Shown here: in pieces, positions 8,806 through 19,200 of the stretch
How the letters are laid out: each line of letters opens with the position of its first letter
Numbering within the stretch: position 1 is the stretch's first letter
Assembly (NCBI RefSeq): GCF_014196715.1
Contig: NZ_JACIEF010000003.1
Location: 1,083,874 to 1,147,873, forward strand
Length of the DNA stretch: 64,000 nt
Direction: 5' to 3'
From: Pedobacter zeae
Lineage (GTDB): Bacteria > Bacteroidota > Bacteroidia > Sphingobacteriales > Sphingobacteriaceae
The notes under the pieces: generated by a model
Told to the model about the DNA's origin: nothing
Database searches by the model: none
Seen by the model: the letters and a program-made list of their open reading frames with translations, nothing else
Program-made: the position numbers and the translations under genes

Positions 8806-8858
8806 CCCCGCGAATCCTATCGCGGGGGTTGCTACGGTTGTATCAGAAGGCCTTCTGA
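8806..8858. promoter_or_regulatory. Inverted repeats in the divergent 8770-9145 spacer
   Basis: Two exact inverted repeats: CCCCGCGA and TCGCGGGG around a 6-base loop (8806-8827), and the 16-bp perfect palindrome TCAGAAGGCCTTCTGA (8843-8858). They lie just upstream of the small exported peptide gene in a spacer shared with the divergent plus-strand gene. They are candidate operators, or an RNA hairpin for the first. No regulator is assigned. Confidence 0.45.
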
Positions 8859-9041
8859 ATTTTTGGGAAGTGTTTGAGTGTCTGTCGCGGGAGCTAATAA
8901 CTGCTTCCCAAACCGGCTATTCACTACCGCGATTTCTACTCGTTTTAACATTTAGTTCTTTGCTTGGATTATCGTTTGAATCGTCGCTTGAATTAATTGT
9001 TGAGACAAATATCCAAGCTTCAAATCGCTAGTTTTCAGATA

Positions 9042-9114
9042 ATTCCAAAGATTCTAAAGAATTCTTTTTAAATTCCAAAGAATTCCGGAAACCCGTAAGG
9101 ATTCCAAAAATTCC
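9042..9114. repeat. Helically phased ATTC box array
   Basis: ATTC boxes, mostly in the longer form ATTCCAAAG, start at 9042, 9051, 9061, 9072, 9082, 9101 and 9110. The spacings of 9, 10, 11, 10, 19 and 9 bp are close to one or two DNA turns, so the boxes face the same side of the helix. The array ends 32 bp before the ATG at 9146. It may bind a protein cooperatively or bend the DNA. Confidence 0.55.
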
Positions 9115-9145
9115 ATTTTTACTTTTACATTAAATTTTTTGAAAA

Positions 9146-10183
9146 ATGCCTGAAGATTATCAAGACATAGTATTGGCTGCCTATAAAAAGATGAGGGATA
9201 ATGGGAAGCTGCGTGCAATTTTGCCTAGAGAAACAACTACTAAATTAAGAAGCGCTTATTTGAAGGTTTACGAAAGTAGGCACGATCCAAAGGACCTAGA
9301 TATACTTGCAGTGTTCTTTGATGTAGATAGAATGGATTGCGATTTTGAGAACATTTTAAACAAGTCTGAACCTGATGATTACAAAGCTCTTTGGAAACAT
9401 ATTAGAGGTAAAACAATCACAACCGACGAGAAAAATAGTGATCTTTTAGCCTGGTTAATAGATTTGGAACCCAGACCGAGTAGTTCTTATTATTTGAGTG
9501 CTGATAAAACAATTAAAATAGGTGGGATACCTATAAATGAGCTTTTTCTCCCTCCAGTGCCACCAAATCCACCCGGCCCCCAAAAGCCACCTACTGAAGA
9601 TCCCGTTTACATCCCGCGCTTCTCACCGCGTTACATCATCCTTTCCTGTATCCTTTTACTCTTTATTGGCAGCACTTCTTTTTTTGCCTGGGAGCGTATT
9701 GCCGCAAGCGTTAGAACGCCCAATGCAGGCGAGAATTCTATGTATTGGGATGGTGATCACTATGAACCTGTTAAAGCTGGGCAACAGGAGCCTGGGATTG
9801 CCATCATTCCATTAAACCTTAAAAAGTTAGAGCAGCAAAGAAAAATTAATTTACCAGATACGCTAACCAGTTATTCGATTGGTAAAGTGTGGTATAAAGG
9901 TCATGGCAAGGACCATGAATTTTTTACTGATAGTGGCGCGTATCCTTTAGATACACAAAGAGTATTAAAACCACTTTCAAATATAATCTTAACCAAGTAT
10001 ACTTCTAATTATAGGTATTTGCTTACACGGTTAGTGTGGTTTTTATGTGCTGCATTTTTTGTAGGCATTTTCGGTATTTGGGCAAGTAGATTAAAGAAAG
10101 AAGTAAAACAGCCAGTGGAAGAACCAAAGGCTGAAGAAGGAGAGACATTGAACTTTATAGCGTCACAAGCTGCAAGTTATTAA
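9146..10183 (+). CDS. Two-TM protein with cytoplasmic N-domain, unknown function
   Basis: A 345-residue protein starting with ATG at 9146. Residues 1-130 form a charged, mostly helical soluble domain. A Pro-rich linker (about 132-150, PPVPPNPPGPQKPP) precedes a TM segment (about 160-178). A periplasmic domain of about 110 residues follows, then a second TM segment (about 290-312) and an acidic tail. I do not recognise the family, but this build suggests signal relay across the inner membrane. It is preceded by a phased ATTC array, and its 3' end overlaps the convergent gene by 29 bp. Confidence 0.65.
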   Translation: MPEDYQDIVLAAYKKMRDNGKLRAILPRETTTKLRSAYLKVYESRHDPKDLDILAVFFDVDRMDCDFENILNKSEPDDYKALWKHIRGKTITTDEKNSDLLAWLIDLEPRPSSSYYLSADKTIKIGGIPINELFLPPVPPNPPGPQKPPTEDPVYIPRFSPRYIILSCILLLFIGSTSFFAWERIAASVRTPNAGENSMYWDGDHYEPVKAGQQEPGIAIIPLNLKKLEQQRKINLPDTLTSYSIGKVWYKGHGKDHEFFTDSGAYPLDTQRVLKPLSNIILTKYTSNYRYLLTRLVWFLCAAFFVGIFGIWASRLKKEVKQPVEEPKAEEGETLNFIASQAASY

Positions 10184-11135
10184 GGTATAAAGAAACACCT
10201 TCCTGTACCTTTTTTAAATCTTTACATTCGTGTTTTTCTAATACGCGGATGCTTTGCAATAATAGGTTTTCTTTCAATTTATTATAATCAGGCGAAATTT
10301 CTTCGTCTTTTAAAAAGATGCTGATGTTGTTTAAAAAAGATTCCGGTCCTTCTTTAAAATAAGAAGCTTTGATGTACATCCAGTTGTATAAAATGCTGCG
10401 GTTATAGGTGTCGGTTTCCATGGTTTCCAATAACTCCTTAAAAAAGAAATCGTAATAAAATAGATCGCCAAATGGCGTTTCATGGGCCGAACTGTTTAAA
10501 ATTGCCAGTTGTATAAATACCGAATCGAGGGTATTCTCCGTCATTTGCCTGATCTGCATAAATTTTTGATGGTTCCAGTCATTGATGTATAATCCATCAG
10601 TATTACCACTCATAATAAAGCGGAGTATCGAGCGCAATAGCGTAAAACCCTCGAGGTATTTTTTACTGCTGAACAAAATGCGCGAAATATTTTGTAATTG
10701 TTCTATACGCCTAAACTGCAATACCTCATAACCTTCGGCCTCCAGCCCGGCACTTAAAGATAAACCGGAAACCAGTAAATCAATCCCCTGGTTAAACTGT
10801 CCGGCCTTATAATGGTAGTTGGCCCATGCCGATAGTTTAAAAAGCCTGATTAAGCGTTGAGGCGCTTCTTCAAAATCTTCGAAAGCGGTATCGCCCGAAA
10901 GCAGCACGGCATGTGCTTCGGTAAGTTTATTTTTTCTGCACAGTACCACGGCATTAAAATAGGTATCTGTTACCTCCGAAATGCGGTCATTCATTTCGTC
11001 GCCCATTTTTTTTGCTGCTTCTGCATTTAACAGGATACTGAATACGCCCCGCTGTGGCTTGGCAAACTTATCTGCAGTTTTGTAATGGTCGTTTAGCCTT
11101 AAAGTTTCGATAAATGAAGTTATTGCTGTTTTCAT
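10155..11135 (-). CDS. Helical TPR-like protein at the end of the lanthipeptide cluster, unknown
   Basis: A 326-residue cytoplasmic protein with no signal or TM segment. The sequence is almost all amphipathic helices with periodic Leu/Ala/Tyr, like degenerate TPR repeats, with no catalytic motif seen. The start is the ATG at 11133-11135. It lies 10 bp after the exporter gene on the same strand, so it is probably co-transcribed and may serve the peptide system, for example as an immunity or scaffold protein. That role is only inferred from position. The 3' end overlaps the convergent 9146-10183 gene. Confidence 0.6.
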   Translation of the reverse strand: MKTAITSFIETLRLNDHYKTADKFAKPQRGVFSILLNAEAAKKMGDEMNDRISEVTDTYFNAVVLCRKNKLTEAHAVLLSGDTAFEDFEEAPQRLIRLFKLSAWANYHYKAGQFNQGIDLLVSGLSLSAGLEAEGYEVLQFRRIEQLQNISRILFSSKKYLEGFTLLRSILRFIMSGNTDGLYINDWNHQKFMQIRQMTENTLDSVFIQLAILNSSAHETPFGDLFYYDFFFKELLETMETDTYNRSILYNWMYIKASYFKEGPESFLNNISIFLKDEEISPDYNKLKENLLLQSIRVLEKHECKDLKKVQEGVSLYLNNLQLVTL

Positions 11136-11145
11136 GGCTTATTGA

Positions 11146-13350
11146 TTAATTTCCTAATTCAAGCTGATTTTTGATCAATTCGTAATAGTAACCGCGCTTG
11201 GCTACCAGGGCATTATGATCGCCCTGTTCTACTACATTACCGTTATCGAGCACTAAAATGTTATCAGCATTTTTAACGGTACTTAAGCGGTGTGCTACAA
11301 TGAGCACGGTTTTCCCTTCGAAAAAGTTATAAAGACGTTCCATAATTACTTTTTCGTTTGATGAATCCAGTGAGCTTGTGGCCTCATCCAGAAAAATATA
11401 TTCAGGATTTCTGTAGACCATGCGGGCAATCAGTACCCGCTGCCGTTGTCCGCCGCTTAAACCTTTACCATCCTCCCCGATTTTGGTATAGATACCCAAG
11501 GGCTGACTTTTTATATACTGCTCTATATTGGCAATGTGGATGGCACGGTCCATTTCTGCCGGATCGGTAAATTCTTCATTGAGGGCAATGTTATTGGCAA
11601 TGGTATCAGAAAAGATAAAACCATCCTGCATCACTACGCCACAATGCTGGCGCCAAAACTTCGGACTGATCATACTAAAGGGCAGGTTATCTACATAAAT
11701 TTCGCCCGATGTGGGTTCTGATATTCTTTGCAGCAGCTTTAAAATGGTGGTTTTCCCGCTTCCGCTACTCCCTACTATGGCGGTGGTTTTACCTCCCGGG
11801 ATGGTAAAATCAAGGTTATTTAAAACGGGTTTATTACCTGCTCCCGGATAAATGAAACTCATGTTTTTAATTTGTATGCTCCTTCCGGGCGGCATCTTGT
11901 AGGTATAATTTTTAGCCGGCGATTCTTCATCTTCCAAATGCTGTATCTGTTCCAAACGGTCCATACTGATCTGCGCATCCTGGTAAGACTGTAAGAAAGA
12001 TGCCAGCTGTACAATCGGCGCATTCATCTGCCCGATAATGAACTGGATGGCCATCATATCGCCCAGGCTTACCTGTTTATCGATTACCAGGCGGGTGGCC
12101 AAAAAGAGAATCAGGATGTTTTTAGCCTGGTTGATAAAAGTTGCGCCTACCTGTTGGTACTGACTTAATGAAAGTGTACTCACATTTAAACGGAAAAGCT
12201 TGGCCTGTATACCCTCCCATTCCCATATTTTTTTGGTACCGCAATCGTTAATTTTAATTTCGTGAATACCATTTACGACCTGCAGGGTCTTTGCCCGGTT
12301 TTGGGCCATCAGCTCGAAACGCTTAAAATCGAGTTTTTTCCTTTTCTCCATAAAAATGTAGATCCAGGCGAAATAAATGGCGCTGCCAATTATAAATACC
12401 ATGCATATTGTAGGGCTGTAAATAAACAGCAGCACACTGAAAACCAGGAAAGCAATCATCATAAACAAGGTATTGAGCGTACTGCCGGTTAGCAGGGCTT
12501 CAATCCTTTTATGATCCTCGATGCGTTGTAAGATATCGCTGTTTAACTTGGTATCGAAAAAAGACAGGGGAAGGTTTAACAGTTTATTTAAAAAGTTGGA
12601 TAAAATAGAGAGGTTAACCCTTGCGGTAATGTGGAGCAGTATCCAGCCACGCAACAGCTCTACCGAGGTTTGCCCAAGCGTCATCAACAACTGACCAAAA
12701 AGAAGAATATAGATAAACTGCACATCCGCTCCTTTTACCCCAACATCTACCAGCGCTTTGGTAAAAAAAGGGAATATCAACTGTATTACGGCTCCGGCCA
12801 GCAAACCTGCAGCCAGTTGTTTCAGAAGTTTTTTGTAATGAAAAACATGTTTAAGCAATACGCTCATACTACCGCGCTTTTCGGTAATATCTTCTTCGGT
12901 AAGGTAAAAATCGGGCGTAGGGCTTAATAATAAGGCTATACCCGCAGCTTTTTGGTTAATAGAGGTGTACGCCCAGTTATTAAGAAATTCATCATGTGTG
13001 TAGGCATGCAGGCCACTGGCAGGATCGGAAATGTATACTTTCTTTTTGGTGATTTTATATACCACTACAAAATGGTTTTTACGCCAGTGGATAATACAAG
13101 GGAGCTGTCCGCGTTTTTCGAGCTTCTCGAAAGTGATGTTGCCGCCCACAGATTGGATGCCTATTTTCTCGGCCGCTTTGCTGATCCCTAAAAGCGATAC
13201 CCCCGTTTTACCGATCTGGCTCAGTGTGCGGATTTTTTGGATGGAGAAAAACTTGCCGTAAAACTTGGTAATGATCTGTAAACAGGTTGGGCCACAGTCC
13301 ATCACATCGTGTTGTTTATAATGCGGAAAATTTGCGAGCTGTATCTTCAT
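11146..13350 (-). CDS. C39-peptidase ABC exporter (bacteriocin/lanthipeptide type)
   Basis: A 734-residue protein with the full bifunctional exporter layout. The N-terminal C39 peptidase has catalytic Cys19 in DCGPTCL, the His in NHFVVVYKI and the Asp in YISDPASG, so it should be active and cut after GG leaders. About six TM segments follow (about 165-440). The C-terminal ATPase has Walker A GSSGSGKTT, signature LSGGQRQR, Walker B YIFLDEATSSLD and a switch His in AHRLS. It fits the GG-type leaders at 23.8-24.2 kb. It is encoded apart from lanB/lanC, separated by the divergent LytS/LytTR pair, with the unknown helical gene 10 bp downstream. Confidence 0.92.
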   Translation of the reverse strand: MKIQLANFPHYKQHDVMDCGPTCLQIITKFYGKFFSIQKIRTLSQIGKTGVSLLGISKAAEKIGIQSVGGNITFEKLEKRGQLPCIIHWRKNHFVVVYKITKKKVYISDPASGLHAYTHDEFLNNWAYTSINQKAAGIALLLSPTPDFYLTEEDITEKRGSMSVLLKHVFHYKKLLKQLAAGLLAGAVIQLIFPFFTKALVDVGVKGADVQFIYILLFGQLLMTLGQTSVELLRGWILLHITARVNLSILSNFLNKLLNLPLSFFDTKLNSDILQRIEDHKRIEALLTGSTLNTLFMMIAFLVFSVLLFIYSPTICMVFIIGSAIYFAWIYIFMEKRKKLDFKRFELMAQNRAKTLQVVNGIHEIKINDCGTKKIWEWEGIQAKLFRLNVSTLSLSQYQQVGATFINQAKNILILFLATRLVIDKQVSLGDMMAIQFIIGQMNAPIVQLASFLQSYQDAQISMDRLEQIQHLEDEESPAKNYTYKMPPGRSIQIKNMSFIYPGAGNKPVLNNLDFTIPGGKTTAIVGSSGSGKTTILKLLQRISEPTSGEIYVDNLPFSMISPKFWRQHCGVVMQDGFIFSDTIANNIALNEEFTDPAEMDRAIHIANIEQYIKSQPLGIYTKIGEDGKGLSGGQRQRVLIARMVYRNPEYIFLDEATSSLDSSNEKVIMERLYNFFEGKTVLIVAHRLSTVKNADNILVLDNGNVVEQGDHNALVAKRGYYYELIKNQLELGN

Positions 13351-14580
13351 TCTTGTAAATATTTAATTATAGGAAAGTCTAAAACCTTCTTATTTATCAA
13401 AAGAAAAAATATATATTTATCTCTCAAGTTTTTTTCGACGAAATCACTTTTAAATGCTACAAAATTGAATATTATACATTCTGCCAAAGGGAATTTTAAG
13501 CGGGTGCAAGAGCTGGAGTGGGATATTAAATATACAACCCCAATCAGGATTGCTTTACACCTGCTCTTATGGATTTTGCTCGGTTATATGTATTACCGGG
13601 GCTATAGTAAATTCGATAAAACCATGGGCTGGTTTTTGGTGGGCAAAGACCTTGTTGCGGTAATCAGTATTTTTTATATAGGCTCGTATTTTATACTCGA
13701 CAGGTATTTGTTTAAAGGGAAGTTTTTGGCTACCGTTTTATTTGTAGTATTAAGTTATTTATGGTGGGCAACATTGACCTATTTGGTGTGTTTGTATTTA
13801 AAAGCAAACCTTTCGCCCGATTCGAAATTGATGCTGTATGCCGATTTTGTAGTCAAAAGTGGCTTTGTGGGGGTCTTCTCGGTTAAAATGTTCCTTTTTT
13901 ATTTTCTGGATTTTTTGTACCTCCTGTTCCCGCCGCTTAGTATTAAACTGATGAAATCAATTGTAGCGCAGAGCAATAAACGTATTGCACTGGAGCGCGA
14001 CAACCTGAACCTGGAGATCAATTTTTTAAAGGCACAGATCAATCCCCATTTTCTGTTCAATACTTTAAATAATATTTACCGCATGGTAAATAAGAAAGAT
14101 GAGCAAACAGGGCCGATGGTTCTTCATTTGGCAGGTTTAATGCGTTACACCCTTTACGAATCGAACGATCCGGAGGTGTTGTTATCGCGCGAAATTGAAT
14201 TTATCAGGGATTACCTCGAGCTGGAAAGCATCAGGTATGGCGATGAAGTAAAGATCGACCTGGATATCGATAAACCTGAAAAACCTTTGCGCATTGTACC
14301 GCTGATTATATTTCCCTTTATAGAAAATGCTTTTAAACACGGGCCTGATGCCAGTATAGAATCGGCCTGGATCCGCATCAGGATCAAGGTTTTTGGAGAG
14401 CAGCTTCACTTTGAAGTGGCCAACAGCTGTACCCACAGGCTCGCAAAAACAAAGTTTGGAGGGCTGGGTATTGCCAACATAAAAAAAAGGCTTTTGATCC
14501 ATTATCCAAACCGGCACGAACTGATTATTAAAAACGAATCGAACGAATACATCGTGACGTTAAAATTAAATCTTAAATAA
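13309..14580 (+). CDS. LytS-type sensor histidine kinase
   Basis: The frame has the His_kinase (LytS-like) domain with the phospho-His in AQINPHFLFNTLN, an N-box-like ENAFKHG and a C-terminal HATPase region. Four hydrophobic segments lie between about residues 80 and 210. The start is uncertain: the ATG at 13309 would overlap the divergent exporter gene by 42 bp, and the only other starts before the first TM segment are TTG or GTG codons, for example near 13465-13504. The response-regulator gene follows by 27 bp. Such pairs commonly control peptide or cell-envelope genes, so this one is a good candidate regulator of the cluster. Confidence 0.85.
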   Translation: MLFIMRKICELYLHSCKYLIIGKSKTFLFIKRKNIYLSLKFFSTKSLLNATKLNIIHSAKGNFKRVQELEWDIKYTTPIRIALHLLLWILLGYMYYRGYSKFDKTMGWFLVGKDLVAVISIFYIGSYFILDRYLFKGKFLATVLFVVLSYLWWATLTYLVCLYLKANLSPDSKLMLYADFVVKSGFVGVFSVKMFLFYFLDFLYLLFPPLSIKLMKSIVAQSNKRIALERDNLNLEINFLKAQINPHFLFNTLNNIYRMVNKKDEQTGPMVLHLAGLMRYTLYESNDPEVLLSREIEFIRDYLELESIRYGDEVKIDLDIDKPEKPLRIVPLIIFPFIENAFKHGPDASIESAWIRIRIKVFGEQLHFEVANSCTHRLAKTKFGGLGIANIKKRLLIHYPNRHELIIKNESNEYIVTLKLNLK

Positions 14581-14607
14581 CCTTCATCATCCTTATAAAA
14601 CTATTCT

Positions 14608-15318
14608 ATGACGCTTAAATGCTTAATTATTGATGACGAGCCCCTGGCCCGCGAAACGCTGGAAGAGTACATCTCAAAAGTTCCGTTTCTGGAGCTTGCA
14701 GGCAGTTGCAAACATGTTTTCGAAGCGATAGAAATACTGCAAAGAGAGCAGATAGATGTTCTTTTCTCTGATATCCACATGCCCGAAGTAAATGGCATTG
14801 AGCTGATTAAAATGCTGCAGTACCGCCCATATGTAATCTTTATTACAGCTTATGCCAATTATGCGGTAGAAGGTTTTGAGCTTGATGCAGTTGACTATAT
14901 TGTTAAACCTTTCTCTTTTGAACGTTTTTTTAAGGCGGTAAACAAGTGTTTAACCATGAGCCAGCAGAAAAACAATAAACCCAGCACTGATCAGTCTAAA
15001 TACCTTTTTGTAAAAGATGGTCATAAGTTGCACCGTGTACTTTTTGATGAAATCTGCTACATCGAGGCGATGAAAGATTATATTAAAGTGGTGCTGAAAG
15101 ACCGCAGCATTATTACACACCTGACGATGAAACGGGTAGAAGACCAGCTTCCCGAAAGCCAGTTTATCCGCATACAAAAGTCGTATATCATCAACATCAA
15201 CAGCTTAAAATTTATTAGCGGTAACATGGCTGAACTGCATGATGTAAGCGATAAACTGCCAATTGGTAAACAATATAAAGACCTGATCTTTGAACGTTTT
15301 GGCTTAAAGAACGATTAA
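14608..15318 (+). CDS. LytTR-family response regulator
   Basis: A 236-residue regulator. The REC domain has Asp9 and Asp10, phospho-acceptor Asp55 (LFSDIHMPE) and the Lys of YIVKPF. The C-terminal LytTR DNA-binding domain contains the expected ICYIEAMKDYIKV and FIRIQKSYIININ strands. It is the likely partner of the preceding LytS kinase and may regulate the exporter or the precursor operon. It shares the REC layout (same D9, D10 and D55 spacing) with the REC-only protein at 19424-19792. Confidence 0.92.
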   Translation: MTLKCLIIDDEPLARETLEEYISKVPFLELAGSCKHVFEAIEILQREQIDVLFSDIHMPEVNGIELIKMLQYRPYVIFITAYANYAVEGFELDAVDYIVKPFSFERFFKAVNKCLTMSQQKNNKPSTDQSKYLFVKDGHKLHRVLFDEICYIEAMKDYIKVVLKDRSIITHLTMKRVEDQLPESQFIRIQKSYIININSLKFISGNMAELHDVSDKLPIGKQYKDLIFERFGLKND

Positions 15319-15373
15319 TTTAACCAGGGTTATGGGTGTTAGTGTTTGATTATTAGTTTGTTATGTTTTATTC

Positions 15374-15533
15374 CGTCATTGCGGGGCTGGATACGAGCGA
15401 GCCGAAGCCATCTATCATGTAATTTATCATCACAAAGATTTTTCATTTGTAGCTTATTGCTTTAATGGCATTCAAGCTCACTTCGCGGGTGCTTCACCCC
15501 CGCGCAAAACTGCTTCTTCAGTTCGCAATGACG
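15374..15533. repeat. 160-bp MITE-like element with 10-bp terminal inverted repeats
   Basis: The ends are exact inverted repeats, CGTCATTGCG (15374-15383) and CGCAATGACG (15524-15533). The interior has no ORF, and contains a GC-rich inverted stretch (GCGGGTGCTTCACCCCCGC). It occupies most of the spacer between the convergent LytTR and HlyD-like genes. Confidence 0.65.
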
Positions 15534-15555
15534 AAATTAAGACTCAAAACTCATG

Positions 15556-16248
15556 TTAATTTAATATACGGGAAAGAATGGTCTTATTTTCAAGAACGAG
15601 CGTAAGCCGTGCATCTAAATTTAAAACGGCTACATATTTCTGATCAAGTATGTTTCCCGATGCCGGCTCTATTGTTCCGGTAAAATCAAACATATTATTG
15701 GTTTTTAAAGGGCCAAGGGTGGTGAGTTTACCATATAATTCAAGGTCATCGCCCAGCAGATTATTGGGTGTTATTTTAAAGGCTGTGTTTTTTGAGTCAT
15801 TTAGTAAGCGGGCATATTCAGAACTGATTTGTCCTTTAAACTTAAACCCTCCTTTGGATGGCACAAGCATAGCCAATGTATCTTTTTTATGGGTTTCGGT
15901 TAAAGCACCATCAGCATAAAACAGTTTACCAGTAAAAGGGGCGGTGATGATTTGCTTTATGCCATCGCGATCAGCGAGTGCAATGGCTTCACCTTTTTTT
16001 GCCTGGGCTCCGGATGTTTTTAAAAACCGGCAAACATTTAAACTTTTTGAAAGGATAAGGGGATTTTGTTCACGGTAAATGTTAATTGCGATAGCCTTTT
16101 TATCTGGATAATGGGTAAATGCTGATAATGCAAGTAACAGTAGCAAAAGTAAAAGCAGGCTTCCGCCACCCGATTTAAGCAGCCATTTTGGGGGTTCGCC
16201 CACAATTTCTTTAATTTCTGCACTATAAATGTGTTCTGTCTTATCCAT
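15556..16248 (-). CDS. Short HlyD-like membrane-fusion protein
   Basis: A 230-residue protein with one TM segment (about 28-48, a Leu run) and a periplasmic part that reads as a lipoyl/biotinyl-like half-motif: GAQAKKGEAIALAD, then ITAPFTGKLFYADG. These are the two halves of the HlyD hairpin-bearing domain, but the long coiled-coil hairpin that normally separates them is missing, so it is shorter than the usual 380-450 residues. It starts immediately after LanB (the LanB stop at 16250 and this ATG at 16246-16248). It should act as an adaptor for export of the modified peptide, presumably with the C39 transporter. Confidence 0.75.
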   Translation of the reverse strand: MDKTEHIYSAEIKEIVGEPPKWLLKSGGGSLLLLLLLLLALSAFTHYPDKKAIAINIYREQNPLILSKSLNVCRFLKTSGAQAKKGEAIALADRDGIKQIITAPFTGKLFYADGALTETHKKDTLAMLVPSKGGFKFKGQISSEYARLLNDSKNTAFKITPNNLLGDDLELYGKLTTLGPLKTNNMFDFTGTIEPASGNILDQKYVAVLNLDARLTLVLENKTILSRILN

Positions 16249-16249
16249 A

Positions 16250-19200
16250 TCAATACAGGTTAGGGGTTAATGTTTTTTGTTTGTTCCGTGCGAGTATGCC
16301 CTGGTAATATTTAGTCAAATAGTGATAAATAACAAGTTCGTGCATGCGCTGTTTGGTTACAAAAATCCTGTTGAGCGACATATGAATGTAACTTGGAAGA
16401 ATTTCAGCCAGTTCAGCATCAAGATCAAGATCAGGGTGTAGCAGGGCATATTCTGTTCTGATGGCATCATAATCCTTTATATTCTCTGCCGATCGGATTT
16501 TGAAAAGATTAACCGCATCAGCAACTTCTTCAGTGTCATCATCTCCGTTTAAAAAGCCGTTAAGTGCTTTGCTAATGGTCCTGTATTTATTATTAAGTTG
16601 CAAAGTAAGGCCTGCGTTTCCGCCAAACTCACTGAAGAAAGCCTGTTGCATCCTGCTGGCGAGTTTGAGTTTTTGCTCATTACCCAAACCGAAATCACCC
16701 ATTAAAAGATCAATGCTGCGGGCCGCAAACAACCAACGGTAATATTCGCCTTCATCACCTTCGATCATATTCAGAAAATTGATGATGGCTTTGCTGTCGT
16801 GATAAAATACCGATTCGCTAAAGGTCATCGTGTTTGTTCCGTAACGTTCCACTTCCTGTTTATAGGTATCGTACTGGATTTTATGTACAATCCGCTCTTC
16901 TGCCAATTGTTTCAGGCCATCATTGATCCGGCTAACAATATTGGCCATTGTTTCGGGCTGATCTGGGTGTAAAAAACGGATCCTTAAATGGCCTTCGGGG
17001 TCGTGGTACCTTAAGAAAAACCATTTTTCTATCCTGCCTTCCTGGGTTAGGGTATTGACCAAGGGCAGCATATAATCTGTTAAAATTTTCTCTGCCCATT
17101 TAGAGCCGCAGTATATTTTAACATAGGTCCATTCCGAACCCAGGTTAAACTTGCGGGGCAGGTGATGTGTATTAACCGCCATATGGTTTACCTGTTTTTC
17201 TGCAGGTTCTGCTTTACGGAAAGGAATGATCACCTCGTTAATAAAAGCTTCGCCAGCATTATCGAGCATTAAAGCATGGTCATCTTCGTGCAGGAACTCG
17301 TATAATATTACGGTATTCTTCTTAAGATTTTGTGTAAGCAGCTCAAGGCCCAAAACACTTGTAAAGTCAATTAATAGTTCGCGGTCGCCCTCTATTGAAA
17401 CTACTTTAGTTGGCAGTTTATATTTGGCGAGGAAAAGATTAAGCTGCTGGGCGGTATCAATGGCTTTAACTTCTGCATACACATCCGGTGTTATTTTCCA
17501 TCTGGCACGGCTCAGAATAAAATGTTTATATTCTACCCTGGGCAAATAAGGCTGATCGTTTAAAATCCCCCAGTCCCAATTAATGTTGTAAGCGCCGTGC
17601 TGGTGCTGCAGGTCGCATAAAAATTTATATACAGCAATTCCATTGTTATAATTATGCGCCGAAGAAAGCCTCGGGATTACCATTTTGTTGAGGCGTTTCG
17701 AGCGGAGTTTAATTTCGTTGTTGCTTACCGAAATCATCAGGTCTGAAACCGGCATCTGCTGATCATTTGGCAGGGAAGAAGTACCCAAAAAAGGGATTTC
17801 GTACTCCCTTAACTGCGGGCGCTGTAAAATATTGCCCACTCGCGAATCGGGCAGGTGTACAATTTCTGCAATGACTGCCCCGTCCAGGTATTTTTCTTCG
17901 AACAGTGCACATTCTTTTAATTTTTGGGTTAAAAAAGTATCGTTTTGTGCAAAGCGGGCCAATAGTGGTAGTGCAGAAGGGCCGCAGCAAGCGCTGAGGT
18001 TAAATTTAAAATCGCCATTATCCAGGCTTTCCGTACTCCTGCTCACGAAATTACCGATAGCATAAAAAGTTGAAGGAATCTGCTGCTGTTCTTTTTTCCT
18101 GATCCCGTTTAAATCGTTATCAGTTAACACCACCGGGCTTCCCTGGTTCTTGCTGCTTTCTAAGAACTTATTAAAAACCAGTTCCCTGTAGCTGGTCCAA
18201 CTGATGTTTTTGACAGAAGCCGTACTGTTGAGCACTAAATCATCAATTAGCGGTGCGTGGTTATTGTTACCGGTTCCGGCTTTATCGTAACCAACACCGG
18301 CATCGTTATCAAGCGCTTCCAAAAGTTCAATTTCCTGGTCTTCGTACCGCTCCGTAAATTTTTTGATAAAATTTTTGATCCTTGCCGGCGTTTTGTTTTC
18401 GTTTAACACGGAAAGCGATTGCATTTCGGCAGCAAGAATATCCATTACCCCACTATTGATGTGGTTATGATCCATCCCGATGTGAAGATCGGTCTGAACC
18501 AGGTCTTTAGCATGCGATAAGGGAAAATTTTCTTTGATGATGTGATGGACCTCGTTACAGGTTTTAACAAAATCTTTCGGTCCAAGCAGGTGATTTTCGA
18601 TGGCAGTTAATGCCGGAATGCTGGAATGATCGGGATTATTGCTTTTAAGGATATGGATCAGTTTTTTATAAAACTCATCTCCTGTAACTGTTGGTTCCAG
18701 TTCAGATACCAATATTTGAGCATCTATTACACTATCAAGGTAGTTTTTGGCTTCATCAATATTAAGGTTCAACTGCGTCAGCGCATCAAGCAGAAACTGG
18801 TAACTTGCGCCGGCACTGGCCTTTTCTATTAAACACTGAATGTACCTGGAGTGTTTAATGGCCACCACATAGTAATGACGTTTTTTATTAATGAACTTAT
18901 ATTCAAAATATCGGTAAACACCTCCTATTTTATACAAGCTGTTGTTGACGGTAAAGATCAGTTTACCCTTGATAGCGTCATTTTTCAGCAGCGACCTCAC
19001 CAGTTCAGAAATGTAATTCATATCCAAACGGGTATATTGGGTTAGACGGCCTCCGGGTTCTTTTAATTTAAGTTCACTGGCCTTTTCCGTAACCTCACCG
19101 GTATGATATCCGGAAAACAATCCATAAGGGGTTGCCCTGGTACCCATTCTTAACAGGTATTTGTAAAGGGTAACCAGTAGTTTGTCGTTTACAGCATCAG

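Noticed and set aside
9042..9114. CRISPR array
   Set aside because: The units are about 10 bp with no unique spacers, so the array is a set of short boxes instead.
15374..15533. Insertion sequence
   Set aside because: It has inverted ends but no transposase, so I call it a MITE-like repeat.
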